Shown: in pieces, positions 1-8,407 of the stretch | Position numbering within the stretch: the first letter of the stretch is position 1 | Layout of the letters: each line of letters opens with the position of its first letter | NCBI RefSeq assembly: GCF_025449215.1 | Contig: NZ_CP104900.1 | Coordinates: 2,108,001 to 2,172,000, forward strand | Length of the DNA stretch: 64,000 nucleotides | Reading direction: 5' to 3' | Origin: Shewanella seohaensis | GTDB lineage: Bacteria > Pseudomonadota > Gammaproteobacteria > Enterobacterales > Shewanellaceae | Made by a program: the position numbers and the translations under genes | The notes under the pieces: generated by a model | Databases searched by the model: none | The model's input: the letters and a program-made list of their open reading frames with translations, nothing else | Told to the model about the DNA's origin: nothing

Positions 1-249
1 ATGTGGGACGGTTCGGGCGAGTTGACTGTTGAGCAGCTCAAGTTGCCATCCTACGCCGAAGGTTTTGGCTATTTCGATAATGCCTTCGAAGGCAATCTCG
101 ATGATGCGATGAAGCAATTTGAGGCCAGCTTGCTGCGCCGCTTATATCCGGCTTACCCCAGTACTCGCCAATTGGCGAAAAAATTAGGGGTGTCCCACAC
201 GGCCATCGCCAACAAACTCAGGGAATACAAGATAGCCAAGCCAAAGTAA
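1..249 (+). CDS. tyrR: TyrR transcriptional regulator, C-terminal end (partial)
   Basis: This is the last 82 codons of a gene that begins left of the window, so the ATG at base 1 is probably internal. The end carries a Fis-like helix-turn-helix (STRQLAKKLGVSHTAIANKL), the hallmark of the TyrR C-terminus, which binds TGTAAA-N6-TTTACA boxes and controls aromatic amino acid genes. The preceding segment, with the LKLPSYAEGF stretch, matches the linker between the AAA+ domain and the HTH. Location next to two tyrosine-catabolism genes fits. The AAA+ and ACT/PAS parts are not visible here. Confidence 0.88.
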   Translation: MWDGSGELTVEQLKLPSYAEGFGYFDNAFEGNLDDAMKQFEASLLRRLYPAYPSTRQLAKKLGVSHTAIANKLREYKIAKPK

Positions 250-390
250 TTTTGCTTTAAGCTTAGGATGTAACAGTATCGTTCCACTTTGTTGCCGACT
301 TTTTCACCATATCGTTCTGCGAAATAGTGACAAGCGGCAGCAGGGTATGAAACGTAATGATTAGTTTACAAAATGTGAAATAATAGGGTG

Positions 391-412
391 AAATGTGATT
401 TTGCTCACGCTA
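391..412. promoter_or_regulatory. Putative CRP binding site upstream of the fumarylacetoacetase-family gene
   Basis: The core TGTGA-TTTTGC-TCACG at 394-409 differs from the CRP consensus TGTGA-N6-TCACA only in the last base. It lies in the 337-base gap between tyrR and the hydrolase gene, about 180 bases before the ATG, and nothing else in the gap is recognisable apart from scattered AT-rich promoter-like sequence. Catabolite or anaerobic control by CRP would suit a tyrosine degradation operon in Shewanella; that role is inferred. Confidence 0.5.
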
Positions 413-586
413 TAGGAATCCGCCGTCGCTTCGGGTATTTCTACGCGCAGCAAACCCTAACGCCGAGTCAAAAAAGGCTAGATTGCCCGCACTCGTTGTC
501 ACCCATTCCCGTTAGCTGAGCGTATCGGCTAACCATAAATAGATAAAAAGCGCAGTACGCCGAGCCGTAGAAGCACAGGAGCAGAT

Positions 587-1573
587 ATGAAACTTGCCAG
601 TTATAACAATGGTCGCCGTGATGGCCAGCTGATGTTAGTGAGCCGCGATCTTACTCAAACGGTTGCCGTACCCGCGATTGCCCACACGATGCAACAATTA
701 CTCGATGGTTGGGATCTGCTCAAGCCACAATTGCAAGAACTGTATGATGCGCTGAACGAAGGCAAATTACCGAACGCGCAAGCCTTCGATGAAGCCAAAT
801 GTTTATCACCTTTGCCACGTGCGTACCAGTGGGCCGATGGTAGTGCCTATGTCAACCATGTGGAATTAGTCCGTAAGGCGCGTGGCGCTGAAATGCCTGA
901 AACCTTCTGGACCGATCCGCTGTTTTACCAAGGCGGCTCTGACAGCTTTATCGCGCCAAAGGCGGATATCCCACTGGCGAGCGAAGACTGGGGCATCGAT
1001 TTCGAATCGGAAATCGCCGTGATCACCGATGATGTGCCTATGGGGGTGAGCGTTGAAAATGCTACCGCGCATATTAAGCTGTTGATGTTAGTGAACGATG
1101 TCTCACTGCGTAACCTGATCCCCGCAGAGCTGGCCAAAGGTTTTGGTTTCTTCCAATCCAAACCCTCGAGCAGCTTCTCTCCTGTCGCCATCACGCCAGA
1201 TGAATTAGGCCACCGCTGGGAAGATTCAAAGGTGCATTTACCGCTTATCACCCATTTGAATGGCGAACTATTCGGTCGCCCTAATGCGGGTGTGGATATG
1301 ACCTTTAACTTCAGTCAGTTAGTATCTCATGTTGCTAAAACCCGTCCATTAGGCGCTGGCGCGATTATCGGTTCTGGTACGATTTCTAACTATGATCGCA
1401 GTGCCGGCTCAAGCTGTTTGGCCGAGAAACGTATGCTCGAAGTGATCGCCGACGGCAAAGCAAGCACGCCGTTTATGCGTTTTGGCGACACAGTGCGCAT
1501 CGAAATGCTCGATGATAACGGCGCCTCTATTTTTGGCTCTATCGATCAAAAAGTGGTTGAGTACAAGGCGTAA
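587..1573 (+). CDS. Fumarylacetoacetate hydrolase family protein
   Basis: The 328-residue protein belongs to the FAH family, which cleaves fumarylacetoacetate to fumarate and acetoacetate in the last step of tyrosine/homogentisate breakdown. The metal-binding region is visible as DFESEIAVI (around residue 140), followed by the conserved NDVSLRN and GFGFFQSKPSSSFSP stretches and GSGTISN near residue 265. The length matches the short bacterial form. It starts at ATG 587 behind AGGAG and is followed 84 bases later by maleylacetoacetate isomerase, the enzyme acting just before it. A hairpin with a T-run (1608-1632) lies between the two. Function is confident, exact substrate slightly less so. Confidence 0.9.
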   Translation: MKLASYNNGRRDGQLMLVSRDLTQTVAVPAIAHTMQQLLDGWDLLKPQLQELYDALNEGKLPNAQAFDEAKCLSPLPRAYQWADGSAYVNHVELVRKARGAEMPETFWTDPLFYQGGSDSFIAPKADIPLASEDWGIDFESEIAVITDDVPMGVSVENATAHIKLLMLVNDVSLRNLIPAELAKGFGFFQSKPSSSFSPVAITPDELGHRWEDSKVHLPLITHLNGELFGRPNAGVDMTFNFSQLVSHVAKTRPLGAGAIIGSGTISNYDRSAGSSCLAEKRMLEVIADGKASTPFMRFGDTVRIEMLDDNGASIFGSIDQKVVEYKA

Positions 1574-1607
1574 GGCTTTTGTGTTTACACAGTGACAGAT
1601 AATATTG

Positions 1608-1632
1608 ACGGGGCTTTTAGCCCCGTTTTTTT
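1608..1632 (+). terminator. Rho-independent terminator or attenuator between FAH gene and maiA
   Basis: A GC-rich stem ACGGGGC / GCCCCGT with a four-to-five base loop is followed directly by seven T. It sits in the short gap before maiA, so it may only lower downstream expression if the two genes share a transcript. Confidence 0.75.
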
Positions 1633-1657
1633 CAGGATGACATAAGGACAGAGTGAG

Positions 1658-2308
1658 ATGAAACTATACGGTTATTGGCGCTCTAGCGCCGCCTATCGTG
1701 TGCGTATTGCCCTCAATCTTAAAGGCGTGAGCGCCGAGCAGCTGTCGGTGCATTTAGTGCGTGATGGTGGCGAGCAGCATAAGGCGGATTATATCGCCCT
1801 AAATCCGCAGGAGTTGGTGCCGACCTTAGTGGTCGATGATGAGCAGGATGGTGATGCCTTATCCCAATCCCTCGCCATTATCGAGTATCTGGATGAGCTT
1901 TATCCAAAGACGCCGCTACTGCCGGCATCGGCGCTTGAACGTGCCCATGTGCGCGCCATGGCGTTAACCATCGCCTGTGAAATTCATCCACTCAATAACC
2001 TGAGGGTATTGCAGTATTTAACTCAGAAGCTGAGCGTCGACGAAGAAGCCAAAACCGCGTGGTATCACCATTGGGTGGCGAGTGGATTTGCGGCGCTCGA
2101 AACTCAACTTGCGCGCCATAGTGGTCGTTATTGCTTTGGTGACAAAGTGACGCTGGCGGATCTGTGCTTAGTACCGCAGGTTTACAACGCGCAGCGTTTT
2201 AATGTGGATTTAACACCGTACCCCAATATCATGCGGGTATGGGCTGAGTGTAATCTGTTGCCAGCTTTTGCGGATGCGGCGCCAGAGCGTCAAGCCGACG
2301 CGGTTTAG
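1658..2308 (+). CDS. maiA: Maleylacetoacetate isomerase (zeta-class glutathione S-transferase)
   Basis: The 216-residue cytoplasmic enzyme isomerises maleylacetoacetate to fumarylacetoacetate with glutathione as cofactor. The N-terminal thioredoxin-like domain contains the zeta-class active-site stretch SSAAYRVRIALNLKG (residues 9-23) and the glutathione-contacting PTLVVDD and QSLAIIEYLDE segments. The C-terminal helical domain has the conserved GDKVTLADLCLVPQ motif near residue 170. It follows the fumarylacetoacetate hydrolase gene on the same strand, which supports the tyrosine degradation assignment. The ATG at 1658 lies behind a purine-rich GGACAGAG. Confidence 0.93.
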   Translation: MKLYGYWRSSAAYRVRIALNLKGVSAEQLSVHLVRDGGEQHKADYIALNPQELVPTLVVDDEQDGDALSQSLAIIEYLDELYPKTPLLPASALERAHVRAMALTIACEIHPLNNLRVLQYLTQKLSVDEEAKTAWYHHWVASGFAALETQLARHSGRYCFGDKVTLADLCLVPQVYNAQRFNVDLTPYPNIMRVWAECNLLPAFADAAPERQADAV

Positions 2309-2373
2309 GCCATTTTGTGGTGAGTATCGTTTGTCCAAGATAAGGTTAAGCTTATCGCCATACTAACCTGGAT

Positions 2374-2400
2374 GATAAGACTCATTTTATGAGTCTTATC
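2374..2400. terminator. Perfect 12-bp hairpin after maiA
   Basis: GATAAGACTCAT and its exact complement flank a TTT loop. There is no following T-run, so it is either a factor-assisted 3' end of the maiA transcript or a palindromic protein site. It is the only structured element in the 300-base gap 2309-2608. Confidence 0.4.
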
Positions 2401-2608
2401 ATAGCGATGGCGTTGATATGGTGGTTATTGGAAGATGATTTTCACTAAATTAATAGGTTATTGGCTTTTTTGTCATCAAGTGGTTAAGTGCAGTATTGCT
2501 AATAACGATCTCTAATAGCGATTTCAATAACGATGACAAATGGCATAAATCGACGCCCAGTGATTGTCCATTCTTATGTGCTAGCCAAGATAACCGCGGA
2601 TTTTAGGC

Positions 2609-3195
2609 ATGACTGAAACGGAATTAGCTGCAGTATTACGCACATGGCTAAGCCAAGATAAGCATCGGATGAGAGCGCTTGAATTGGCGCAGCAGTGCGC
2701 CCAAGTGCATAGTTTGCCGCAGTGGTGCTTGGCGGCTGGGTTTGTCCGCAATTTGGTGTGGGACAAATTGCATGATATTCAGCAGCGTCCGTTAAACGAT
2801 ATCGATCTGATTTACTATTGCCCCTTGGATACTCGTCCCGAGCGGGATAGGGCGATAGAAGCATACCTGCAAACTCTGGCGCCAGAGTTACCTTGGTCGG
2901 TAAAAAATCAGGCGCGCATGCACCTTAAGAATCACGACACCCCTATCAATCGACACAGGATGCGATGTGTTATTGGCCAGAACAGGAAACTGCCGTCGCC
3001 GTTTTTCTTGCGCAAATACCTAACCCACCCACTTCCGTCATCGATAGCTTACAGCTTATCGCTCCCTTCGGTTTAACCTCATTATTTGCCTTGCAGTTAA
3101 CCCATAATCCCAAGCGTGCGTTGGCGGTGTTTGAGCAGCGCCTTGCCGCAAAGGGTTGGCTTTCGCAATATCCGCACCTGACCTTGGCCGAGTAA
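2609..3195 (+). CDS. Nucleotidyltransferase family protein (DUF925-like), frameshifted
   Basis: The first part (from 2609) shows the conserved core of the DUF925 nucleotidyltransferase-like family: CLAAGFVRNLVWD followed by the acidic pair in PLNDIDLIYY, which corresponds to the metal-binding DxD of nucleotidyltransferases. The downstream part (IDSLQLIAPFGLTSLFAL, RLAAKGWL) is also typical but is read in another frame. The frames join if the C-run at 2940-2943 is given one more C. The complete product would be about 195 residues. No substrate is known for the family. The break is more likely a sequence error than a real pseudogene because the same defect recurs across the window. Confidence 0.75.
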
Positions 3196-3549
3196 GAGCA
3201 TCAATCGTTAACGTTAGACTCTTTCACCCGTTAGTGACTCAAGCCCATATCAAGCTCACCAGATTAACGAGTTTGAGTGTGATGACTCCTGGCTTGATTG
3301 AAGTCTGTGTCGAGTTTATTCCTCCCTATTTTTATGCCCGCTTGTACCTCAATAGGCTGAGTTTTCTTAAAACCGATGTAAACATTTTGTAAGCGGCGCG
3401 ATGACGCAATTACTCCTTGTGGAGGTATTTAGTTGTGGCTAATGAACGCGACAAGTCACAAAAAATGAACTGGCATTATCAATAAATGTTTAGATAGCGT
3501 GATGCGGATCCCATGACTCATACCTCAAAATAAGTATCGCCACTTAATC

Positions 3550-3563
3550 TTGATTTGGATCAA
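3550..3563. promoter_or_regulatory. FNR/EtrA-type binding site upstream of ompW
   Basis: TTGATTTGGATCAA is a perfect match to the FNR consensus TTGAT-N4-ATCAA. It lies about 90 bases before the ompW start, in the 460-base gap 3196-3655 that otherwise shows no supported gene. OmpW is known to be under FNR control in enteric bacteria, and Shewanella has the FNR homologue EtrA, so oxygen-dependent control of ompW is a reasonable inference. Confidence 0.7.
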
Positions 3564-3655
3564 TAAGGTAAACGAATTTATCTGGCAGTGTAGGCGTCAA
3601 TTGTTAAGGATGTAATGTAAAACAAAAACCTATGTTGTACATATGGAGTATGATG

Positions 3656-4300
3656 ATGAATAAAACTACTGTTTCTACACTGATCGCTGCCACCCTGTTA
3701 GCCGCTGGTTTCTCTGCTTCTGTTTCTGCCCATCAAGCGGGCGATATCATAGTTCGTGCCGGTGCAGTGGTTGTCGCACCCAATGAATCAAGTGATGATG
3801 TCGCGGGCAATGGTGAGTTTCAAATCAGTAATAACACCCAACTGGGCTTGAACTTTGGCTACATGTTGACCGATAACTTCGGCGTAGAGTTATTAGCAGC
3901 GACTCCATTTAGCCACGATGTGTCTTTAAAAGGCGTTGGTAAAATTGCAGAAACTAAGCACTTACCACCAACCTTAGTTGCACAGTATTATTTCGGTGAT
4001 GCTCAATCTAAATTACGTCCATATGTGGGCGTTGGTGTGAACTACACTAACTTCTTCGACAATGAATTCACCAACGATTTAAATGGTGCCTTAACTGACT
4101 TAAGCATGAGCACCTCTTGGGGTTTAGCGGCGCAAGTGGGTTTAGACTACCAAGTGAATAAAAACTGGTTAGTAAACGCCTCTGTGTGGTACGCGCAAAT
4201 TAGCAGCGATGTGAAGTTTAAATTAGCGGGTGATACAGTGGTTATCGATACCGATATTAACCCATGGGTTTATATGGTTAGCGTGGGTTACACTTTCTAA
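3656..4300 (+). CDS. ompW: OmpW family outer membrane protein
   Basis: The protein has a clear signal peptide (MNKTTVSTLIAATLLAAG... ending SVSAHQ) and the OmpW pattern: DIIVRAGAVVVAPNE at the mature N-terminus, then alternating beta strands, PPTLVAQYYFG near the middle, YVGVGVNYTNFF, and a C-terminal strand ending in Phe (VYMVSVGYTF). OmpW forms an eight-stranded barrel with a hydrophobic channel. Three successive in-frame ATGs at 3650, 3653 and 3656 are possible; 3656 has the best distance from GGAG at 3645-3648. An FNR-type site lies upstream and a strong bidirectional terminator follows. Confidence 0.93.
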   Translation: MNKTTVSTLIAATLLAAGFSASVSAHQAGDIIVRAGAVVVAPNESSDDVAGNGEFQISNNTQLGLNFGYMLTDNFGVELLAATPFSHDVSLKGVGKIAETKHLPPTLVAQYYFGDAQSKLRPYVGVGVNYTNFFDNEFTNDLNGALTDLSMSTSWGLAAQVGLDYQVNKNWLVNASVWYAQISSDVKFKLAGDTVVIDTDINPWVYMVSVGYTF

Positions 4301-4320
4301 TTATCTGATTTTAAAGTAAC

Positions 4321-4347
4321 AAAAAAGGAGCCTGAGGCTCCTTTTTT
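4321..4347. terminator. Bidirectional terminator between ompW and the SDR gene
   Basis: AAAAAAGGAGCC, a TGA loop and GGCTCCTTTTTT form a perfect stem with A and T tails, serving the two convergent genes. Confidence 0.9.
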
Positions 4348-4384
4348 GTTTTTCGCAGTTTATAAAGCTAAACGTGGCATAACA

Positions 4385-5128
4385 CTACTTTTTAGCCTTT
4401 TTCGGCTTCCAGTGGCGAGTGTTGTAGATAAACTCCGGCAACAATTTCGTTAGCCAAGCCACTAAGCGCCAACGCTTGGTCACATACACGCGGCGTTTAC
4501 CCTGCTGCATGGCCTTAATGATTTGCGCCGCCACTTGCGGGAGTGGGGCAAGCCATAGCGTACTTTGCTGCATGGCGGCCTTATCCAGTAAACCGAGTTG
4601 GATATCGGTAATGGTAATGGGCAGCTTAAGCCGCTGGGCATGCATGCTTAAGCCTTCCAAATAGTTTTGCGCAAAGGCTTTAGAGGCATGGTAAGCCACA
4701 CTTGGGCCGCCGCGCAGACCGGCAATCGAGTTGATGGCGGCAAGCTGGCCATAACCCTGCTCGCGAAATAATCTAAATGCCGTATTGCAGATAGCGGCAA
4801 AGCCCCGCACATTGACATCGATAATGTCCTGCTCATGTAGCCATGGCAGCTCAGGATCATAGCTATTGAGTCCGGTATTCACTAAGACTAAGTGGGCGCC
4901 ACCTAAGTCGTGCCAGACGCTTTCGAGTTGCTTGATGATGGCACTTGGCTGCTCAATTTGCAGTGAAAAGACCTGAACTTTAGTGGGCAGGGTCGAGGCA
5001 AATTCGCGGAGTGATTCGACATCTTGGGCAAAAAGGGCTAATTCAACCTGCTGATCGGCCAATTGTTTGGCAAGTTCGCGGCTTAAATGTGAGCTAGCGC
5101 CCACAATTATCGCAGTTGCTTGGGTCAT
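4385..5128 (-). CDS. Short-chain dehydrogenase/reductase (SDR)
   Basis: About 247 residues from the chosen ATG at 5128. The N-terminus IIVGASSHLSRELAKQLA is a variant glycine-rich nucleotide-binding loop, followed by LVNTG, the catalytic Ser in AINSIAGLRGG and the YxxxK pair in AYHASKAF. The C-terminus is basic and includes a hydrophobic stretch (WRLVAWLTKLLPEF), as in SDRs related to short-chain membrane-associated dehydrogenases. The reading frame extends to 5185, but no better ribosome site is seen there. Substrate cannot be inferred; the gene faces ompW and shares its terminator. Confidence 0.85.
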   Translation of the reverse strand: MTQATAIIVGASSHLSRELAKQLADQQVELALFAQDVESLREFASTLPTKVQVFSLQIEQPSAIIKQLESVWHDLGGAHLVLVNTGLNSYDPELPWLHEQDIIDVNVRGFAAICNTAFRLFREQGYGQLAAINSIAGLRGGPSVAYHASKAFAQNYLEGLSMHAQRLKLPITITDIQLGLLDKAAMQQSTLWLAPLPQVAAQIIKAMQQGKRRVYVTKRWRLVAWLTKLLPEFIYNTRHWKPKKAKK

Positions 5129-5245
5129 AAATTTTTCGGCAACGAAATGGTGGCTTATCATAGGAAGATATGCCCAGCATGACAAGATTTATAGCTTGGG
5201 CGTATAGACATCCAGAAGTCTTTATGTATGATTAGGAGAAATGAA

Positions 5246-5680
5246 ATGAGACAAGGGTTAAGGATTAGCGGACTGACATCTGCATGGCAAAAATTAGCGG
5301 CTATGGTGTTACTAGCCGTCACCACGGTGATTTCAGGTTGTGCCACACCTAATGCGATTGTTGAGATTAAAGGTGAGGCCATGTACCGCGAACGTATCGC
5401 ATTGCCCGCCGATGCCAAGTTGATAGTGCAGTTGCTTGATGTCTCTAAGATGGATGTGCCCGCCGTAGTCATGGCAGAGCGCGTTTCCCAAGGGGCGAAA
5501 ACCCCAACGCCGTTTAGTTTTTCGATGGGGCGTGATCAGTTTCAAGCGGGGCATACCTATGCCATTGGGGCAAGGATAATGCTCGGTGATAAGTTATTGT
5601 TTATTAATACTCAAGCCTATCATGTCGACCTCAATTCGACAGAGCCTATGACGATACTGCTTGAGAAAGTCGGTCGCTAA
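5246..5680 (+). CDS. YbaY-type lipoprotein
   Basis: A 144-residue exported protein. The start at 5246 is set by AGGAG at 5234-5238. The signal peptide ends in a lipobox (VISGC), so the mature protein should begin with a lipidated Cys. The rest resembles the YbaY/META-like type III secretion-associated lipoprotein family, with IALPADAKLIVQLLDVS and PFSFSMGRDQF stretches forming a small beta-sandwich. Function in the family is not established. Confidence 0.75.
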   Translation: MRQGLRISGLTSAWQKLAAMVLLAVTTVISGCATPNAIVEIKGEAMYRERIALPADAKLIVQLLDVSKMDVPAVVMAERVSQGAKTPTPFSFSMGRDQFQAGHTYAIGARIMLGDKLLFINTQAYHVDLNSTEPMTILLEKVGR

Positions 5681-5749
5681 TTTGTTTGCTCTTTGATGAG
5701 TGGCATACGCGCGCCGGAACCTTTGATTGTTGAATAGAAGAGGCGCGGT

Positions 5750-6691
5750 ATGCCAGTTAAAATTCCAGATCATCTGCCTGCAGCAGGGATTTTAGAATCA
5801 GAAAATATTTTCGTCATGTCCGAAACCCGGGCGGCAAATCAGGATATCAGACCGATGAAGGTGCTGATCTTGAACCTGATGCCCAATAAAATAGAGACAG
5901 AAACTCAGCTTCTGCGCCTATTAGGCAACACGCCATTGCAGGTGGATGTGGATCTGCTGCGTATTCACGATAAAGAGTCTAAGCACACCTCTATCGATCA
6001 TATGGACAACTTCTATCGTGATTTTGAGGACGTGCGTCACAAAAATTACGATGGCCTGATCATTACGGGCGCGCCCCTTGGGCAAATTGATTTCGAAGAG
6101 GTGACTTACTGGGACCATATTCGTGAGATCATCGACTGGTCACAGCAGCATGTCACCTCTGTGCTCTTCCTCTGCTGGGCAGCTCATGCGGGGCTTTACC
6201 ATCTCTATGGTTTAAATCGGAAAATCCTGCAGCAAAAGCGTTCAGGGGTGTTTGTGCATCGCCGCACCTGCCAACATTTCCCTTTGCTGCGCGGTTTCGA
6301 TGATGAGTTTTTTGCGCCTCACTCTCGCTTTGCCGAAATGGATGTCGAGGAACTTAAACTGCACCCTGAGCTGCAGGTGTTGGCGGAATCCGATGAGGCA
6401 GGGGCTTACTTAGTTCTCAGTCGTAACAATCGCAACCTGTTTGTCATGGGTCATCCCGAATACCAAAAATCTACCTTAAACGATGAATATCATCGGGATT
6501 TGGCGCAGGGATTAAATCCCAATGTGCCGCAAAACTATTATCGTAATGACGATCCTAAGGCCGATGCCATTGCCCGTTGGCATAGTCATGGCAGCTTGCT
6601 CGTCAGCAACTGGCTCAACTATTACGTTTACCAATTAACGCCCTATGACTTAAGCGATATGTCGGCCGTCACGCCGTGGGAATCGCAATAA
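5750..6691 (+). CDS. metA: Homoserine O-succinyltransferase
   Basis: The 313-residue enzyme acylates homoserine with succinyl- (or acetyl-) CoA, the first committed step of methionine synthesis. Visible family features are [11 protein letters not shown] at the N-terminus, [15 protein letters not shown], the nucleophile Cys in [16 protein letters not shown] (about residue 142), the catalytic His in [11 protein letters not shown] and the acidic residue of the EYHRD segment. Length equals the family norm. The upstream 69-base gap shows no recognisable riboswitch or MetJ box array. Confidence 0.96.
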   Translation: MPVKIPDHLPAAGILESENIFVMSETRAANQDIRPMKVLILNLMPNKIETETQLLRLLGNTPLQVDVDLLRIHDKESKHTSIDHMDNFYRDFEDVRHKNYDGLIITGAPLGQIDFEEVTYWDHIREIIDWSQQHVTSVLFLCWAAHAGLYHLYGLNRKILQQKRSGVFVHRRTCQHFPLLRGFDDEFFAPHSRFAEMDVEELKLHPELQVLAESDEAGAYLVLSRNNRNLFVMGHPEYQKSTLNDEYHRDLAQGLNPNVPQNYYRNDDPKADAIARWHSHGSLLVSNWLNYYVYQLTPYDLSDMSAVTPWESQ

Positions 6692-7082
6692 TTCCCTCTT
6701 AACTTTCGGCGTCACACTGTTTTAGTGTTTGTTTTGGCGTTTATTTTATTGCTCTCTTAAATCGAGTGGCTTTGGCTAACTAAGGCCACTCTGCTTATCA
6801 CGCTGTGTTCGCCATATCGTTTTGTAAACCCCTCTTATCCCGCCTCTTTTAACTCGGTCTAAATTGATTTCGGGCTTGGCAACTTCAGCCTCACCGCATT
6901 AACGCTGCTTTTCACTCCCTTGACTGTAAATCCTGACTGACAATTTTTGTGGGATTTTCTCGACACATTAGACCAAGGAATACTTGCTTTACGTTCGCGT
7001 AAACGTCAGAGTGGTTTCATTGTCATTATTTATCCGCCGCTGGCGAGTGTTACCGCCAAGGCACATTTAGCTTGGAGTCCCC
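6692..7082. other. Intergenic region between metA and the catabolic operon
   Basis: No gene is seen in these 391 bases. There is a hairpin with GAGTGGC / GCCACTC arms at 6764-6791 lacking a T-run, which may end the metA transcript, and the 6988-7003 palindrome listed separately. A stretch of AT-rich sequence before 7060 probably holds the operon promoter. Confidence 0.6.
6988..7003. promoter_or_regulatory. Putative LiuR-type operator of the branched-chain catabolism operon
   Basis: TTTACG-TTCG-CGTAAA is a perfect inverted repeat with a self-complementary-sized 4-base centre, 80 bases before the thiolase start. MerR-family LiuR regulates branched-chain amino acid degradation genes in Shewanella and related bacteria and recognises ACGT-rich palindromes of this kind; the assignment rests on similarity to that motif and on location. 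No regulator gene is adjacent. Confidence 0.5.
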
Positions 7083-8272
7083 ATGAGTACTGAACAATTT
7101 AACCAAGAGATCGTTATTGTTGCCGCTAAGCGCACCCCAATGGGTGGCTTTCAAGGCAGTTTGTCTGGCGTAACGTCTCCGAGCTTAGCGGCCACCGTCA
7201 TCAAAGCCCTGTTAGCTGACACCCAAGTAGCGGGTGACAAGGTCGATGAAGTGTTAATGGGCTGCGTATTGCCAGCGGGTCTGGGTCAAGCGCCAGCGCG
7301 TCAGGCGACCTTAGGGGCTGGTTTACCTCTGTCTGTGGGTGCTACGACCGTAAACAAAGTTTGTGGCTCTGGGATGAAAACCGTAATGCTTGCCCACGAT
7401 TTACTCAAAGCGGGCAGTGCTAAGTTGGTGGTTGCTGGCGGTATGGAAAGCATGAGCCAAGCTCCTTACTTGCTAGATAAAGCGCGCTCAGGCATGCGTA
7501 TGGGCCATGGCAAAGTATTAGATCATATGTTCCTCGACGGTTTAGAAGATGCCTACACTGGCGGCGCCATGGGCACATTCGCCCAGAAAACCGCCGATGA
7601 ATACGGCTTAACTCGCGAGCAAATGGATGCCTTTGCCCTAAGCTCACTGGAAAAAGCCAACGCGGCCATTCAATCTGGCGCCTTTAAGGCGGAGATTGTG
7701 CCCGTCACAGTAAGCGATCGCCGTGGTGATGTGACTATCGATACCGATGAGCAGCCAGGTAATGCTCGTCCTGAAAAATCCCAACCCTGCGTCCAGCCTT
7801 TGCTAAAGACGGCACTATTACTGCGGCAAACTCAAGCTCAATTTCCGATGGTGCGGCGGCGCTGATGCTAACCACCCGCGTCAATGCCGAGCAGTTAGGC
7901 TTAACTGTGCTTGCCACTATTAAGGGCCACACAACCCATGCTCAGGAGCCATCACTCTTTACCACTGCGCCTGTTGGCGCTATGGCAAAACTGCTGAGCA
8001 ATGTGGGCTGGTCTAAGGATGAGGTTGACCTATTCGAAATCAACGAAGCCTTTGCCATGGTGACCATGCTGGCGGTTTCTGAATTAGGTTTAGACATGGC
8101 AAAAGTGAACGTGAATGGCGGCGCCTGCGCCTTAGGTCATCCTATCGGCTGCTCGGGCGCACGTTTACTGGTGACTTTAATTCATGCACTTAAAGCCCGT
8201 GGGCTTAAGCGCGGCGTAGCCTCACTCTGTATCGGTGGCGGTGAAGCGACCGCTATGGCTATTGAGGTCTAA
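7083..8272 (+). CDS. Acetyl-CoA C-acyltransferase (thiolase), frameshifted
   Basis: Thiolytic enzyme of about 397 residues; the likely role is cleavage of 2-methylacetoacetyl-CoA or acetoacetyl-CoA at the end of isoleucine or fatty acid breakdown. The acyl-accepting Cys is in TVNKVCGSGMK (near residue 91); the second half has NEAFA, GGACALGHPIGCSGAR and the C-terminal catalytic Cys of CIGGG. The two halves are in different frames; restoring one A to the A-run at 7774-7778 joins them exactly at the conserved NARPEK position. First gene of a seven-gene operon. In MR-1 the equivalent is annotated atoB/ivdA. Confidence 0.88.
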
Positions 8273-8407
8273 TCAAAGGCTTAATCGCGAATAACGGCAA
8301 AACAATCAACAAGACCAAGACTGAGCTGGCAAGGGCAAACATCCCGCTGAGGATAAACATAATATCGCACCGCCAGCTCGACCCTAAACAAGGAAAAGGA
8401 TTGCAAC

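Noticed and set aside
3156..3392. Small frame after the nucleotidyltransferase gene
   Set aside because: Overlaps the end of the supported gene in another frame and has no ribosome site or recognisable sequence.
5681..5749. SAM-responsive riboswitch or MetJ box before metA
   Set aside because: The 69-base gap holds no recognisable MetJ repeats (AGACGTCT-like) and is too short for a riboswitch.
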